Of a stretch of DNA of 64,000 bases, positions 20,663 to 31,545 are shown piece after piece; within the stretch, counting starts at the first letter, position 1; each line of letters starts with the position of its first letter. The translations under genes were made by a program, and so were the position numbers. The notes below the pieces were generated by a model, which worked only from the letters and a program-made list of their open reading frames with translations, had not been told where the DNA came from and did no database searches. The DNA comes from Oscheius onirici (lineage: Eukaryota > Nematoda > Chromadorea > Rhabditida > Rhabditidae): the NCBI GenBank assembly GCA_932521025.1, contig OW051468.1:6572064-6636063 (forward strand), given 5' to 3'.

Positions 20663-22915
20663 ATGACTGTGACGTACGCGAAGAAGGTCAGCAATGCTAG
20701 TCTCGTCGCCTTCTTCAAGCTGCTGCTGAGATGGAGAGGCGGTGTCTGGCAGGCAATCCACTTTGAATTTGGCGCCTATTTCAGTCTCTACATTCTTCTC
20801 ACGTGAGTATTTTCTTGTCATTCCTGCCAAGTACTCACACTGTGTAATAGAAGAGCTACACAACTCTATGGTCATTACAGAGCCGTGAACATGGCCTTCT
20901 TCGAGCCGACTGGAAACAATTTGAGGATTCTGGCTAAATATTGCAATGAGTCTGTCAGGTCGATGCTGGGACTGGTCGCCTTTGTTATGGGCTTCTACGT
21001 GACGCAGATCTACAACCGCTGGTGGAGCATCTACACCATGCTGCCATGGCCGGACATCTTCTGCTACCAGCTCGGATCCTTTTATCCCAATCTGGTACGT
21101 TCTTTTTCTTACAGTAAGCAGAACCTTGAAGAACCAGAGCATATGAGTTCTACTATAGCTTTCTGTGACATTAGTTGGTGTTGAGAGAAGGTTCCACCAC
21201 TGATCTAATTATAATTTTCAGCTAGAAGAACAGCGAGTGCACAAGACGATGGCCCGCTACATGTGTCTGAGCTACGTCCTCGTCTTTCGCGACATCAGCG
21301 AAAAGATTCGTCTCCGATTCCCGTCCCTGAAGTCGATGGAAGGATCTCTTCTGACCAAGGAGGAACGACAGTCCATGGAGAAGACTGACCCGAAAACGGA
21401 ACGAGTTCAATGGATGCCGATCGAATGGATCCTTGTCCTTCTCAGCCGGAGTCGTCAGAAAGGCGATGTCAACGACTACCAGTTTGTGCGACTCGTGACA
21501 ACGGTTCTCGACTACCGTGAGCGACTGCACAACATTCTTCAATTCGACACGGTCAATCTGCCCCTAGCCTATACTCAAGTCGTTCATCTCTTCGTCTACA
21601 TGTACCTGTTGCTGCTCCTCTTTGCTTGCCAGAAAACTGTCGATGAGGTCGACATGCTCATCACATTTCTCTACTGTATTCTCCAGTTCGTCTTTCTTCT
21701 CGGCTTGCTCAAAGTCGCCGAGGTGCGTTTTCCATTTGAATCTTAGCGACAGTCATTCTTTCTGCTCTGGCACTCTAAAGTCCGAGATCTCAAATCGACT
21801 CTCCAGTATACAATAACTAAGATTCTAGGTCATGATCAACCCGCTTGGCAACGACGACGATGACTTTGAGATCAACACGATCATCGAGCGCAACTTTATC
21901 ATCAGCCACCGCTCCGTCGATCAGTACTACAAGAACAAGCCCAAGAAGGCCGACATCCAGCAGGCGGTCAGTTTTCCCAAGCCAACGACGGAGACCATGA
22001 TTGAAGACATCATCCGTCCTGGAAACATTGTCCGCGGATCAGCAGTACCGGACAAGGAGGAGAAGATCAATGTGGACATTGCTCACGATGTTGAGGTAGG
22101 GTTTTGTGTCGTTTTGCGGTTTTCTGTTTAATTTGGCCAAATGTGATAGCAGAATTGAACCATGGTCACGCTAAATGAATGTTTAGAAGGGGACGAGTCG
22201 AGAGCAGAAAGGGACGAGTCGAGAGCTTCTGAAGAATGCGGCCGAGAAGATAACGACGACTGAGCCTTTTCCGCCAACGACGATTGAGCAGAAGAAAAAA
22301 GCCAAGAGCACTGGGAGAGGCAAGAGAAGGCCCAGAAAGAGCAGTGAGGGGCAGAAGCACAGCAGCAGACCGCCGTCGTCGTTGATGACGCCGTTGAGGA
22401 CTCCAGAAGAGAGTCAGCAGAAAAAGGTGGCGGAAAGTTCCAAAAGGGCCAAGAAGGAAGATATCGCAGCAGATCTGATGGAACGGCTGGAATTGCTGAG
22501 AAAGGTTGAGAAGAGACGTGAGAAGATGGAACTTGATCGAACCCAGAGAGAAGACGACGACCAGATTGAAGACGAGGATCCGCAGTCGAGAGGATTCCAA
22601 TTGGCGACTCCCAGAGCTTCCAAAATACAATTCAGGGTTTGTTTTGTTTTCAGTTTGAACGAGAAAAGTCTCTTCTCATTCGTTTGTCATAGAGAGTCCT
22701 TTCAGGAGATGTCCCCGAAGACACAGAAGAGTCAGCTGAGCAGTCCAATTCCTCTCTCGATGGTCAAGACGCAATTGTCTTCGATTAGAAAGAGGGATGT
22801 CTCCAAAGCCAAAGAAGAGGCCTTTCGCTCCTTCGTCAACAAACTCAAGAGTTCGGCAGCGACATCTCCAGACTCGAAGCTGACATCACCAGATGCAAAG
22901 AAAACAAAAGAATAA
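20663..22915 (+). CDS. Bestrophin-family anion channel
   Basis: A membrane chloride channel. Exons: 20663-20802, 20881-21094, 21222-21722, 21829-22095, 22187 to about 22635, and about 22707-22915. Family hallmarks are the start MTVTYAKKVSNASLVAFFKL, LLRWRGGVWQ, GFYVTQIYNRWWSIY, the neck region, and NPLGNDDDDFEINTIIERN, the calcium-clasp region. Four membrane segments are visible. The last about 230 residues are a low-complexity Lys/Ser/Thr-rich cytosolic tail beginning with a tandem KGTSREQ/KGTSREL. AATAAA overlaps the stop codon. A convergent gene ends only 50 bp away. Start context is an ATG with no earlier in-frame Met. Confidence 0.94.
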
Positions 22916-22965
22916 ATCTTTTCACTTCATTTATTAGATTAATTATTAGTATTTGCCCGTCTTTT

Positions 22966-25151
22966 TCAGAAGCCCATGGCCGGCATCTCGAAGCCTCCAT
23001 TGCCTCCGATGAACCGTTTGCTCGAGTGTTTGACACTGAATCCGGCCTCGTCGCCGGCACTCCAATAGTTGGGTATTTTGAAGGTACTGTCCCATTCTTC
23101 TCGAGCTCTGCCCTGGGTAGAATAAGCAGTGTTCACAGCCGGACGCGTCGGATCCAAGCTGGGCAGAATGAAGCGTCCTCCGAGACCAGGGACCTCTTTT
23201 TCTGTCGCTCCGGTCCATCGCAAACGAGTATGACGACCTTTTGGAGTCCAGACGAGAGGAGGAATGGGTCTCTCTTCGATTATCTGAAAGCATTTTTAAG
23301 AGGAACATTCTTGAGGTAGACAATTCTTGAAATCAGGTAAATCGTGACGGGACCACTAAATGTTTGAATTTTGAGCAACTCGTTGAAAATTGGACAAACG
23401 CTTCCCGTCTTGAAAACTTTGATTCACAGGTATTCACAGGTGTACACATACCTGTGACACCTTGGCATCCAACGGATTCTTCATCGTCTTCGCTCCAAAC
23501 AGTCGCGGATAGGCAAGAATCGTTTTCGGCTGGTACCGATGTCCCTTCTGTTCCTCGGTCAACATGTTGTGTCCTCCCAAGATCTCTTCCAGTCGACCAT
23601 CCATGAACAGCGGAGCAATGTTCGGATTGTTCTTCAAGTTGGTTATGACACGACTCTCTTTCTTCAGAGGACCAGATGGGGAATATCTTCTACGAGCACG
23701 TTTCTCGGCCTCGGATGGATCCTCAGCAATCAGGAGCGGAATCATCTTTCTGGCGCGTTGTGGCAACTTTCTCGGGATGAAGTAGCCAGGCTGAGGCTTC
23801 GGGTTCAACATGAGCTTCTTCGGCTCCAAGACCTCTTCCACGTCACTTCCACTAATTCCAAGCCGCTTCAGGGCCTTCTTGATCTCATCGTTCCGCTCCA
23901 AAGTTTGTATAAAATTGTTGGGCAGACGAAGAGGGGACCGTCTAATGCTGTTCTCTTGAAGCTCCTCCTCTTCTTCACTACCTCCCTCGTGGAAAATGTC
24001 GTGTAGACCGAGAACCAGAGCTGCTTTTCCATCCAGCTGACTCTTCGATTTCAACTGTTTCTCTACTTGCTGGTCACTCAGTGGTCGACCAATTGGATCG
24101 TCTCTCATTCGTCTTGTGAGGGCAGCAACCACCTGGGCATTGTTCAGAATATGCCGCAGCCGAGGGGAGTCTCGAAGACGGCGACTCAAAGAGCGACTAT
24201 CCTGTTCATTCTCTTCATTTTCCTCAATTTTGACCGGAGCACGTCGTACTGTGGGAAGAGCAGAGGCCCAATGGTTAGCCGACATCTGGGAGGCCAAGGC
24301 CATAGTGCGGATTTGGTTCGGCGACGCTTGGGATTCTCTCATTTGCGGTATCTGAAAGTAAGAGATTGCTTCTATAATTCTTTCAACTACGCTTCGTAGC
24401 CTATCATTGACTCAAAAAATGATACTTTCCTTGATATTCTGAACTCTTCCTTCTCTATCAGTAGTTTCCCCCGTCTGCCCCAAAATTACCTTGAATGGAT
24501 TCCTGCCGGCGATCACATTGGCTACGAGACCGGGTAAAATCTGCTGCTGAAACTTTTCCAGAACTGCTTTTGCGATCTGAAAACAGTTAGTCTCTCTCCA
24601 TCATCTGGATTACCTGTTCTGACGGGTCTTCCGTTTCTAGCTGTTTCTGTGTCTTGATGGCCTGCTCAATGCCTTTCAGTGAAGACCCAATAGGTATTCC
24701 ATTCTCATTCAGCATATCAACCATCGGATTACCCGTCTTCGGTTGAAGTTTGGCCATTTCGGCCTGTTGCATGACAGCATCGGCTGCCAGTTGTTCCACA
24801 CTCATCTTCTTATATTTTCTGTACTGAAATTTCGAAATTTTCCTTTAAGTAGGTGGATGACACCTGTTCGGGATGAACCTTTTCCAAAACTTCCAGCTGC
24901 GTCTTAAAGGCTCCCTTGGCCATTTCCATCTGGCCTTTTTTAATCAGAGCATCTGAAACGAGTTGATTTTGTTTCGAAGCAAACTTGCCTAGAAATCTGG
25001 CTCCAACCATTTCGATTGCTCGTTTGCTGGGAAGAGGAATGGGTGACTTGGAGATGTCATCTTCTTCCTCAGAATCTTCTTCCGAATGACCTCTCCGTGC
25101 ATCGATTAGCAAGGAAAATGATATCAAAAGGAAGAGAAACAGAAGGCGCAT
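22966..25151 (-). CDS. Secreted acidic/basic repeat-free protein of about 600 aa, unrecognised
   Basis: It starts MRLLFLFLLISFSLLIDARR, a clear signal peptide, followed by an acidic HSEEDSEEEDD stretch. Five exons join in frame: about 24865-25151, 24617-24823 (MSVEQLAADAVMQQAEMAKL), about 24492-24576 (LEKFQQQILPGLVANVIAGR), 23454-24351 (long, charged, with LGLHDIFHEGGSEEEEEL and MLNPKPQPGYFIPRKLPQR) and 22966-23284. The C terminus has PNYWSAGDEAGFSVKHSSKR and ends GGFEMPAMGF. There are no transmembrane segments after the leader and few cysteines. Many dibasic pairs could be processing sites. I do not recognise a family. It converges on the bestrophin gene, with 50 bp between the stops. Confidence 0.85.
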
Positions 25152-25638
25152 CTTTCGAGAGGGCCAGACAATGGTCGACGCACTGGGGGGCGCGACCCCG
25201 AGAACATGTCGCAAAGCTGGATCGCATCTCGTAAACCGGCTATCTTTTTCGAATCAGTGGCTAATTTGAAAGCCTGACGAAGTATATTTATCAAAGAACT
25301 TTTGAACAAAGAAGTTGAACTGAAATCAAAAGTTTTATCAGCATTCAGAGAGACAATCAAAACGTGAGGTCCATAGTTTGAAGCCCTGTAGGATTTACTT
25401 CCTCAGTATGAACTGTAAAATTCTACCAGTTTGATTAGTATAAAGCAACGGTACCGATAGATGGCCGAAGTAGGAGAGCAAGCTGGGCATATGTGGTAGA
25501 GGAATGGAATACTCTCAGAGATGTTCCACGTGATTAGCAAATAAATATAACGATATGAAAAGATAAAGATAAGATCTGACAGGGTGTTCTCTCATCTGAG
25601 AGTACATCACGAGATGGTTATAACGAAGAAGACAGTGA
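25152..25638. other. Intergenic
   Basis: Upstream of the secreted-protein gene and downstream of the F-box-type relic. No gene or repeat was recognised. Confidence 0.35.
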
Positions 25639-26890
25639 TCAGCGTACATTTAGCCAGAGTGCTTGAAAATCGGCAAAGAGCTTGTCAAAGAGATCTTCTG
25701 CCTTGTAGTCTATCCATTTGTCGAAGAGATAGGATAAGTCAACCACAAGCTGGTTTCCACCAACGAGAGTAATCTCTAGGACTTTGAGAATGTTTTCGAC
25801 GCACCTAGAATTCACGCTAGAGACGTACAAGTTAGTCCGCTGAAAATGAATTATATTCACTACAACTGTATCATCAAAACTGACATATTTCATTTTGTGG
25901 TGGAACAGTAGTATATCTCCTTTGGCTCCCCTTTTAAGAAAGATGTGAACGTCAGCAAGATATCCCAACATGGATGGATACCATTTGTGTACTATGTACT
26001 CAAAGGTAAGAGAATGCTGTTTTTCCCAATTCGATAGCCAATTTTCTTGATATTTTGCAGGTTCGTGGAAAAAGAGATCGATAACGAAATTCAGCCCATT
26101 CGTTGGAAGGTTCTGAAAACTGTTAAAAGAGCATTAGATTAAACTTACATTCACTACTGAATAAAATGTATCAATTGAGAAAGATTTCCCTTCCTCCAGA
26201 AGCATTCTTATCAAATGCCAGCGCTTTCTGTAGTCGTCAATCAAGGGGAACGACACGACTCCATGCTCGACATCTCTCAGAGTAAACTTTACAGTCTTGC
26301 ATTTCTAGGCTGTGATAAACAAGTATATGGAACTAAGGAGTTACCTTCACTTGAGGATAGTCAAACATAGCAGAGTAGTGCGAAGAATGAAAAGAATCGA
26401 ACATGGTTTTTCTGTACATCTTAGCCAATGCTCCCGGTCGAAGGCTGCCCATGTTCCTACCGACTTCAAAACGTTGACAGTGAATTTGTGGTTCGTCTCT
26501 ACTTCAACTATTCTCTGTAATATGATCACCGTAAAACCTCTATTAGAAGCCCCCCCCCTTTCGAAAAATACGCAATTACGTACGCATTTTTTTCGGGTTG
26601 AAGGAAAATTTTTTCAACTGTTTTTACATTTTTCCCTGGTAGCCAGCATCAATATCTATCTAGGAAAAATAATAGTGAAGATGAAAATTATCTCCTTCCA
26701 TCTGAAAAAAATTTTCCTTCAACCCGAAAAAAATAATTGCGTATTTTTCGAAAGGGGGGGGGGGCTTCTAATAGAGGTTTTACGGTAGTAATTTATATCT
26801 GTAAACTATATTTGACCAACCTCTACTCCGAAACAAATGTCCAAGTTCTTCAGTGTACGATTGTATTTGTTTGACATTCTGAGCTAGAAA
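25639..26890 (-). pseudogene. Broken paralogue of the F-box-type gene at 31.5 kb, with a MITE in an intron
   Basis: Exon for exon it matches the intact gene at 31546-33020. The matches are NLDICFGVE (about 26825), RPGALAKMYRKTMFDSFHSS to YPQVK (26350-26440), DYRKRWHLIRMLLEEGKSFS (about 26180-26240), FVIDLFFHEPAKYQENWLSN (about 26030) and LYVSSVNSR to DLFDKLFADFQALWLNVR (25639-25839). Even the GTCAGT donor after a Tyr codon is shared. Three defects are visible. The F-box exons are absent upstream. About 60 residues of the third exon are missing. A 259-bp MITE lies in the intron next to that exon. The residual frame there does not join cleanly, so it is read as a pseudogene. Confidence 0.75.
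26528..26786. mobile_element. MITE with ~90-bp terminal inverted repeats
   Basis: The ends ACCGTAAAACCTCTATTAGA and its reverse complement continue as near-perfect inverted arms (26528-26617 and 26698-26786), each containing a run of 9-12 G or C and TTTCGAAAAATACGCAATTA. The core of about 80 bp has no coding potential. No target-site duplication could be identified. It sits in an intron of the F-box-type pseudogene. Confidence 0.85.
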
Positions 26891-27017
26891 AAAACACAGA
26901 GAAGCTAAAGAAATGAATGAAAATTGTAGAGAATACGACCTGGTTAATAGACTATCAGTAAGTTTTGTCCCATAATCGTCATGGATGTCTATTCAATGAT
27001 AGACTCCTAAAGCTAAA

Positions 27018-27460
27018 CTATTTCTTCTTTCCCTGATCGGCATCGCCATCATCGTCCGTTATTCCTCCCCAGTCTGGCAATTTATTCAGGCAGACTGTTC
27101 GTGAATGTTCTCAGTTGGGGAACTTAAAACAAGAGTTACACATTAGAAGTTGTAAGAAAATACCTTTGAGTTTCGTTTCGATCTCGTTAAAAATGCCTTT
27201 TCCAGTAGAATAATCTGCAGAGATTTCTGGATCATCCACAGAGGATACCAAGTCGTCCCACATCTGATAGACTTCCTGAAGAAGGCAAAAACCACGGGCC
27301 AGTTTCTTGTGAAAAATCAGGTGTTAAATAATATTCAGGCCTTTGATGACGGAGATGTAATCCAAATCGTTGGGTAGACCTAAAAAATGATCAAACGTAA
27401 AGAGACTACCTACCATTTTCTGCATCGATTGTTTCTGTAGGTTCGATACTCGCCAGCTTA
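27018..27460 (-). pseudogene. 3' part of an unrecognised gene, cut off by a LINE fragment
   Basis: Minus-strand exons read LPNDLDYISVIKG (about 27350-27390), KLARGFCLLQEVYQMWDDLV with SADYSTGKGIFNEIETKLK (27163-27320) and HSRTVCLNKLPDWGGITDDD ending DADQGKKK and a stop (27018-27105). The join between the last two is a clean GT-AG intron in phase. The join between the first two lacks a GT donor. Upstream sequence is LINE DNA from about 27460, so the 5' end appears lost. No family is recognised. Confidence 0.45.
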
Positions 27461-28500
27461 AACATCAGAGTAATCGCAATTACAGAAACTTGGCTGTCGA
27501 GCCATGTCTCAGACGATTTAGTAGTATCTGATTTACCATATTCAGTAGTTAGATGTGATCGAAACACTACGGGTGGAGTACTTTTTTAGTTAAAGACTTA
27601 ATTTTATATACGGTAGTAAATACTTTTAAGGCTTTGCGGCCTTTCAACAACTTTAGTTCTTGGAGATTTTAATGTCCCCGATGGGCATTATAGATACCCT
27701 GCATATTCAAATTTACTTAATAACCTTGTTTTGATTAATCATGTAAATTTTCCAACATGCAATCAAAATATTCTTGATTGGGTTTGCTCCTCAAATGATT
27801 GCGTAGTTGCCAACACGTCTAGATTATCCCCGCTTGGTAATTCAGATCATTGTGTAATCAAGTTTGAGGTTTCCCTATCATCCGAGTTATCTGGCATTGA
27901 AGTACCCTTTTTAAACAAAAAAAAAGGCAAATTTCGATCTAATCAACTTTGAACTTTCCTGCATCGATTGGGAAAGGTCCCTCTCGGGTTTTAGTGACCT
28001 CGATGAGTTATATGATAAGTTTTGTACGATTTTGCTGAGTGTAGTAGAGAAGAATACGCCAATATGTCACAAAATAGATCCATTTAAATCCCTTCCTGTC
28101 CATATTCGAAGGCTTTTCCATAAAAGAGATAGACTTTTTAACGAGAACACACCGCATGCTAAAGATATGTACAATAGAACTAGCCACAAGTTGACTAATG
28201 CTATTTACAAACATTCGGTTAAAAAGCAAGAGAAGATTATTCAAAATTTAAATGGAAAGCAGTTGTTTACCTATGTTAAAGTTAAACTTGCCTCTAAGCA
28301 AAAATCATTAGTCACATCAGCTAATGGGGAGGTGCTTCATAGGGATTGTGACATTGCAAATGCGTTTGAATCATTTTTTGAGTCTGTATTTAGCAATTTA
28401 GCAATGATATTACCCCATTTGAAAATGTTGGCCACTTTAGTGGTAAAATTCTTACTACTTTTACAATCTTCCCTTTCGACATTATTAGTGCGGGTAGATC
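27460..28500 (+). mobile_element. CR1/Jockey-type LINE fragment (endonuclease and linker), decayed
   Basis: Plus-strand frames, broken by stops, show an apurinic-endonuclease domain: IAITETWLSSHVSDDLVV (near 27475), LVLGDFNVPDGHY (near 27660) and NSDHCVIKFEV (near 27840). These contain the catalytic E, D/N and SDH residues. The pre-reverse-transcriptase linker follows (IRRLFHKRDRLFNENTPH, GEVLHRDCDIANAFESFFES). The reverse transcriptase is missing: the element stops near 28500, where the RTE-like element begins. It is a dead, truncated copy. Confidence 0.8.
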
Positions 28501-28509
28501 CCTAAAGGC

Positions 28510-30262
28510 TAAAAGTACTCTCCCAAGAGCTCCCGAGTGGATCTACCATCACGTCCGCTGTGGAAGAAGGCGATTCCAATCCCAGAACTGCGACTCAGGG
28601 GGATTGAACGTCACACATCATGACTCGACATCTACTCACCGTCTGTGAACTCAATTGCCGTTCTATCAAGTCGACTACCCGTCTACTAGAGCTCGAAGAA
28701 GCGCTTGGAAAGATCTCATACGACGTGGTTGGACTGTCCGAAACTTGGAAGGCTGGACGAGGCGAGGAAATACTGAGAAAGTCTGGAAGCAAATTGCTGT
28801 TTAGTGGTGGACAATACAGCCGGCGTGGGGTAGGCTTCATCGTGGCCGCTCACCTCATTGGCAACATACATCGCTTCACACCAATCAATGAAAGATGCTG
28901 CTCGTTGGAGCTCCGCGGCCCACAATGGTCTCTACTTCTCGTCCAAGGCTATGCGCCTACGGCTGATTCTGATGACCAGGATTACCTTCGTTCTCTACAC
29001 ACTCTTCAAAGAGAATGCAATGTGCCGTTAGCTCTTCCTCGGGACTACCAAAGATCCAGAATCATCCTCGGACATTTTAATGCATCAGTAGGAAAACGCA
29101 GTCATTCAACAGAGCCAGGAATCGGACCCTACGGATATGGAACTAGAAACAGCCGAGGCGAACATCTACTCTCATTCTGTCAACGATATGGTTGGAAAGT
29201 TGCTAGTACATTCCGGAAGCAACGAGAAGGTAGGAAGTGGACATGGAGATCACCTAATGGCATCACGAGGAAAGAATACGACCTTTTCCTCATTTGGAAC
29301 ACGGCCTCTGTGAAGACTGTTCACGCCGTCAATCAGTTCAATTTCCGAAGTAACCATCGCCTATGCCGTCTTGTCATCGACATGAATACTTGTGCCCCAC
29401 GACGTCGCCTACCACGAAAGATGACAAAGATCAACTGGCCGCTGTTCAACTACGCAGTACATGAGAACATTGAACGTATGGAATCTGAAAATCCTTTGGA
29501 GCAGTACAATGGCATCTGTGAAGTTCTGAACATGGCTCGAGATGTCGCTGCCGAGGAGATCCCCCAGACCGACAGAATCTCAATGGGCACCAAAGCCCTA
29601 TATGAAGAACGTCGCTTACTGCTGTCGAGAAACGATGTCCAGGCCCGAATTCAACTGGTCCATGTCAACAAAGCGCTGCGTATCATTGACTTCCGATATT
29701 GAAAGAAGACTACTGCTACGCTACCACCAGACGCTTGCTTCTAAGAAACTATTCGAGGCTGCCTCGGCACCTGTGATGTGGCAGCTCAAGAAGACCGATG
29801 GAACGCAAACTACGAAACGGCAAGAAATAGTAGAAAGAGTCAAAGAATTCTTCGAAGAACTCTACAAACAGACGATCCGTGTCCAGCCACAAGGGCAACT
29901 CCACCTCGAAGAAGTGCCTCCTATCATGGAAGACGAAGTTTGAAAGCAGTTGAAGAGAATGAAGCTCCGTACAGCTCCTGGCCATGATTCGATTACGACA
30001 ATGATGCTTCGATCTGCTGAGGGAGAAATGGTACCAATACTGTCGCATCTTTTCACTCGGATACTTCACGAGCGTCAAGTTCCGCCAGGATTTGCTGACT
30101 CTGTGACTACACTTTTTCCGAAAAAAAGGGGATATCACTGAATTGACCAACTATCGTCCCATGTCTGTGCTTCCTGCTCCTTATAAGCTATTTACGAGGA
30201 TTTTGATGGCCAGAATGCACAGATCGCTCGAATTCAATCAACCGGTGGAGCAAGCTGGCTTT
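28510..30262 (+). mobile_element. RTE-like non-LTR retrotransposon, decayed and 3'-truncated
   Basis: An open frame from ATG 28620 to 29702 encodes an RTE-type endonuclease (ELNCRSIKSTTRLLELEEAL, VVGLSETWKAGRGEE, RIILGHFNASVG, GRKWTWRSPNG, RSNHRLCRLVI). Two catalytic sites have changed, GDFN to GHFN and SDH to SNH, so the nuclease is probably inactive. A second block (29740-30262) carries early reverse-transcriptase motifs (RTAPGHDSITTMMLRS, TNYRPMSVLPAPYKLFTRIL, EQAGF). It has an in-frame stop at 29941 and a frameshift at an A-run near 30120, then ends before the catalytic motif. A relic of its 5' end lies in the osm-5 intron. Confidence 0.85.
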
Positions 30263-30263
30263 T

Positions 30264-30670
30264 GACGTCACTAGACCTGGCACCGGGCCGGGCCGGAGAT
30301 TTCAGGCCCGGGCCGGCCCGCCTGGGCCCGGTCCCCAGACTTGACCGTCGGATTTTAGCGCATTTTAGACCTAAATCAAAGACTAATAATCTCTCTACTA
30401 CTAAAGCGCAATGGTGTCTGTCGTGGACTCTGTGTGTTTGTTTGTTTGTCCGGGACCTCAAATTTCAAAAATTTTGGTGTATTGTTAAGAGTCGCCGCTG
30501 TTACCCAGACGACCCGGGTTCGACTCCTTGACAAATATTTTTGCCAAGTTGTTTTGAGTAGGAAATAGAGTCAGGGTAACCGCTAGGGGAGTAGAAGGGA
30601 CCGGTTGACTGGGAAGGGATCAGAGGGGATCGGTTGTCTGGGGAAGAATTAGACAGAAGCTCGTTGTTTG
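30264..30670. repeat. Repeat-rich spacer with GC-rich foldback and tRNA-like B-box
   Basis: 30280-30340 is a very GC-rich imperfect palindrome of GGGCC/CCGGG units. 30404-30450 shares the block GCACAATGGTGTCT(A/G)T and GGACTCTGT...GTTTGTTTGTCC with 56237-56290. Near 30510 a perfect B-box-like GGGTTCGACTCC lies in a poorly paired T-arm, which suggests a SINE head. No gene was found. Confidence 0.5.
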
Positions 30671-31121
30671 GAAAACAAGGTTAGCAACGCCCTTCCAGGG
30701 CTAAAGTAGAAATTCATGACTTCGCTCTATCACGGAGCCCTAGTCGTGGTTTTCCTTTCATTTCATTTCCTTTGTTACTCTCCTCCAGTCACTCTCCCTG
30801 ACCCTCCAAAGAAACTATCGAAATTATATTTAAACCCACCCCCTCCCAAGCCTAATTTCAAAATGTAGGACCTGAACGGATCGCCCGGCCCGTTCCTTTA
30901 GTGAGTCTCAGTCCTACTGTCCCTTCACTTCTTCCCTTGTCACTCTGTTCCAGTTACCCCCTGTCTCTCCAAAGAAACTGTCAAAGTCATAAGAACCCTT
31001 TGCGCTCTTTCTTTTCCTGTCGCGACTTGCTAAAAAAATTAGTTGTGCACAAAGCTCCCCTCCTTATCCTCAATTAGAGCTTCAGACACACACAGAGACT
31101 TGGGAGCAATTTAAAGTGGAT
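30671..31121 (+). repeat. Duplicated 455-bp module, copy 2
   Basis: Second copy of the module at 17835-18292, same orientation. The central 260 bp is identical; edges differ by scattered substitutions. It lies in a transposon-rich spacer, whereas copy 1 lies between two genes, which indicates movement or transposon-mediated copying. Confidence 0.85.
30716..30868 (+). CDS. Possible 50-residue secreted peptide in repeat copy 2
   Basis: It encodes the same peptide as 17881-18033, with hydrophobic leader and Pro/Lys-rich tail. The bases just before the ATG differ (GTAGAAATTC instead of CTATAAATTC), so the TATA-like element of copy 1 is lost here. If either copy is expressed, copy 1 is the better candidate. 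Confidence 0.25.
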   Translation: MTSLYHGALVVVFLSFHFLCYSPPVTLPDPPKKLSKLYLNPPPPKPNFKM

Positions 31122-31199
31122 GTCTCAACCTAAGATTTCCGAATTTTTCGAACGTTTTTAAGTCTTTGTTTATGTTGATTTTTGATGAAGTTTATGACT

Positions 31200-31363
31200 A
31201 AAAACAGTTGTTTACATTGAAAACCTCGTTATACCGTACATGCTTCCGATTTTTTGCTCAGAACACCTTGCTATACCGTGCATCTCGGTATAACTTACAC
31301 CTCGCTATAACGTACACCTGCACCTGTACCAGGGGTGTACGTTATAGCGAGAGTTGACTGTAT
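31200..31363. mobile_element. pogo/Tigger-type foldback element fragment
   Basis: CTCGCTATAACGTACACC (31301-31318) and its exact reverse complement (31334-31351) form a hairpin. The right end, read on the minus strand, is TA-CAGTCAACTCTCGCTATA, a terminal sequence of the kind seen in pogo-related elements that duplicate TA. Further copies of the CTCG(C/T)TATA(A/C)CGTAC motif lie near 31225, 31265 and 31285. It is about 180 bp upstream of the F-box-type gene. Confidence 0.6.
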
Positions 31364-31545
31364 TAGCTGGGTCTTTTCATGGACATATTTTGATTCGTAG
31401 ATACCAGCTAGTAGTTGGCTATTGTCTATACAACAAATTGACTGAAAAATATCTTAACTTCCGCGTCCCAGTCCTCTTGATTGAAAAGCGATCAAATCGA
31501 TTTCTTAGTGGTTTTTCATTTCTCAACGTCCTCCATTTTAACAGC

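Noticed and set aside
27440-27560. Minus-strand stretch SETWLDSQVSVIAIT, first taken as a coding exon
   Set aside because: The plus strand of the same bases gives the LINE endonuclease motif IAITETWLSSHV in the right order with downstream motifs. The minus reading is a mirror coincidence.
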